DNA of 64,000 bases from CAWKOH01 sp963851245 (GTDB taxonomy: Bacteria > Actinomycetota > Acidimicrobiia > Acidimicrobiales > Palsa-688): the NCBI GenBank assembly GCA_963851245.1, contig CAWKOH010000009.1, positions 1 through 64,000 on the forward strand. Reading direction: 5' to 3'. Shown here in pieces: positions 63,111-64,000 of this stretch. The translations under genes and the position numbers were made by a program. Below the pieces are notes generated by a model that was not told where the DNA came from, searched no databases, and saw nothing but the letters and a program-made list of their open reading frames with translations. Every line of letters starts with the position of its first letter. Position 1 is the stretch's first letter.

Positions 63111-63183
63111 GGCCCCATCGTCTAGCGGCCTAGGACATCACCCTCTCAAGGTGGGAACACGGGTTCGAATCCCGTTGGGGCTG
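63111..63183 (+). tRNA. tRNA-Glu (anticodon CTC)
   Basis: The 73-base cloverleaf is complete: acceptor GGCCCCA/TGGGGCT, D arm GTCT/GGAC, anticodon arm TCACC-CTCTCAA-GGTGG with anticodon CTC, and T arm ACGGG-TTCGAAT-CCCGT. The discriminator is G at 63183 and no CCA is encoded. It lies between the convergent-facing ThDP enzyme gene and the small DUF4177-like operon, on the opposite strand to both. Confidence 0.97.
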
Positions 63184-63225
63184 CGACGAGAAAGCCGCAG
63201 GTCACAGGGCATAGGCGGCGCGGCG

Positions 63226-64000
63226 CTACTCCTGAGCGACGTCGCGGAAGGATGTGGCCAACGAGGTGGGCACATCGATGACTAGTGGCCTGGTCAGGTC
63301 GGCCAGCCGTTTCAGGGCGTCCCGGAGGTCGTCGACGGTGGCCACCCGCACCCCGTCGCAGTTGATGGAGCGGGCTACGGCGGCGTGGTCGAATTGAGCA
63401 AAGTGAGCCGCCACCGCCTTTTCACCCATCCCATGAAGCACCCAGCCAAGCGCCTCGTTGTTGAATACCAGCACCCCGATCGGGAGGTTCTCCTGCACCG
63501 CGGTCATGAGGGCGTGGATCGACATGGCGAATCCGCCGTCGCCGCATACGGCCAGGGCAGTCCGTTCTGGCGACGCCAGCTTGACGGCCAAGGCGGCGGG
63601 AACCGCGTAACCCATGCCGCCGCCGGCGGCCGGCTGCAGGTACTCCCCCCGGTTCTTGCACCGGTACCACTGCATCATGAACAACCGGTTCTCGCCGGCG
63701 TCGCAGGTGATTACCCCGTCGTCGGGGTAGGCCTCCTCGAGGAGCGAGATGATGCGTTGCGGGCTGATCGGAACCTCGTCCGAATGGGCGAGTGGGTCGT
63801 CGAACTGGTCGAACTGCTGCCTCGCGGACGACGCCCGCTCCCGGCCGCCCAAAGCACGGTCGGGTCGCTGCTGGGGGGCCAGCACGCCGTACAGCTCATC
63901 CATGATCACCGCCGCGTCGCCGATCAGCGGATGATCGACCGGGAACGTCCACGCCGCGTTCAGCGGCTCCACGTCGACCTGGATCATCGTCTGGCGGGAC
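63226..64000 (-). CDS. ThDP-dependent enzyme (acetolactate-synthase-like), 3' part
   Basis: The gene runs off the right edge; the 258 codons present are the end of the central domain (MIQVDVEPLNAAWTFPVDHP) and the whole ThDP-binding C-terminal domain. GVITCDAGENRLFMMQWYRC opens that domain, PAAGGGMGYAVPAALAVKLA follows, and CGDGGFAMSI up to VLVFNNEALGW is the GDG...NN diphosphate/magnesium motif. It ends SLATSFRDVAQE. It belongs to the acetolactate synthase/pyruvate oxidase/benzoylformate decarboxylase superfamily; the N-terminal Glu that defines activity is outside the window. Confidence 0.88.
   Translation of the reverse strand, partial: SRQTMIQVDVEPLNAAWTFPVDHPLIGDAAVIMDELYGVLAPQQRPDRALGGRERASSARQQFDQFDDPLAHSDEVPISPQRIISLLEEAYPDDGVITCDAGENRLFMMQWYRCKNRGEYLQPAAGGGMGYAVPAALAVKLASPERTALAVCGDGGFAMSIHALMTAVQENLPIGVLVFNNEALGWVLHGMGEKAVAAHFAQFDHAAVARSINCDGVRVATVDDLRDALKRLADLTRPLVIDVPTSLATSFRDVAQE

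Noticed and set aside
1..64000. CRISPR array
   Set aside because: No run of regularly spaced identical repeats was seen anywhere; the repeats present are dispersed.

Overview
The window is high-GC DNA from an actinomycete-type bacterium. The taxonomic hint comes from gene content: WhiB-like proteins, a mycothiol-dependent isomerase-type gene, several MMPL transporters, LuxR-type large ATPase regulators, frequent GTG starts, leaderless-looking genes and a LexA box of the TCGAAC-N4-GTTCG type. No rRNA gene or origin is visible; the one tRNA is tRNA-Glu(CTC) near the right end.

Layout. 1-2.7 kb holds two decayed transposases around a lipoprotein-like ORF. 2.7-4.5 kb is a PPOX/crotonase operon with a divergent TetR gene. 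5.0-8.6 kb holds a large STAND-type ATPase and a cupin. 9.0-15.5 kb holds a hydrolase chimera, an intact MMPL transporter, a methyltransferase, a broken epimerase/ECF sigma pair and an LPG-synthase-like membrane protein. 15.6-17.7 kb is an IS6-type element beside a broken alpha/beta hydrolase. 17.7-27.9 kb holds a second MMPL gene, a decayed surface protein, an IS21-type element sitting between two halves of WhiB-like sequence, and a third, internally deleted MMPL gene. 28-34.9 kb holds a LAL regulator divergent from a WhiB-like operon, a dienelactone hydrolase and a mycothiol-isomerase-like gene. 34.9-38.4 kb holds an NAD-binding oxidoreductase/GGCT pair, a 1.29-kb duplicate of the ATPase 5' end and a GH43 remnant. 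38.4-44.2 kb holds a binding protein, a split MobF relaxase with a possible oriT, a truncated ISL3 transposase, a 34-bp perfect palindrome and an acyl-CoA-synthetase/ThiF chimera. 44.4-54.1 kb is a run of small housekeeping-type genes, an AbiE-like toxin-antitoxin pair and an IS4-type element with a passenger gene. 54.2-64 kb holds a MarR/cupin pair, a broken GT-C glycosyltransferase, a STAS protein, small genes, a threefold structured repeat, tRNA-Glu and the 3' part of a ThDP enzyme.

How it fits together. About 25 genes are frameshifted, truncated or fused, while ORFs of 500 to 1056 codons are intact, so most of the damage looks biological (an island of insertion, deletion and decay), although sequencing error could explain some single-base shifts. 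The strongest new signal is a 24-bp element with a TCACCG-N4-CGGTGA palindrome found five times. It lies upstream of two MMPL genes, two WhiB-like genes and the mycothiol-isomerase-like gene; two of these sites lie beside a LAL regulator gene or its remnant. This suggests a small regulon that has been copied and scattered. Other items worth attention are the three-copy paired-hairpin repeat, the IS4-type element carrying a WYL-like gene, and the IS21-type element inside WhiB-like sequence.
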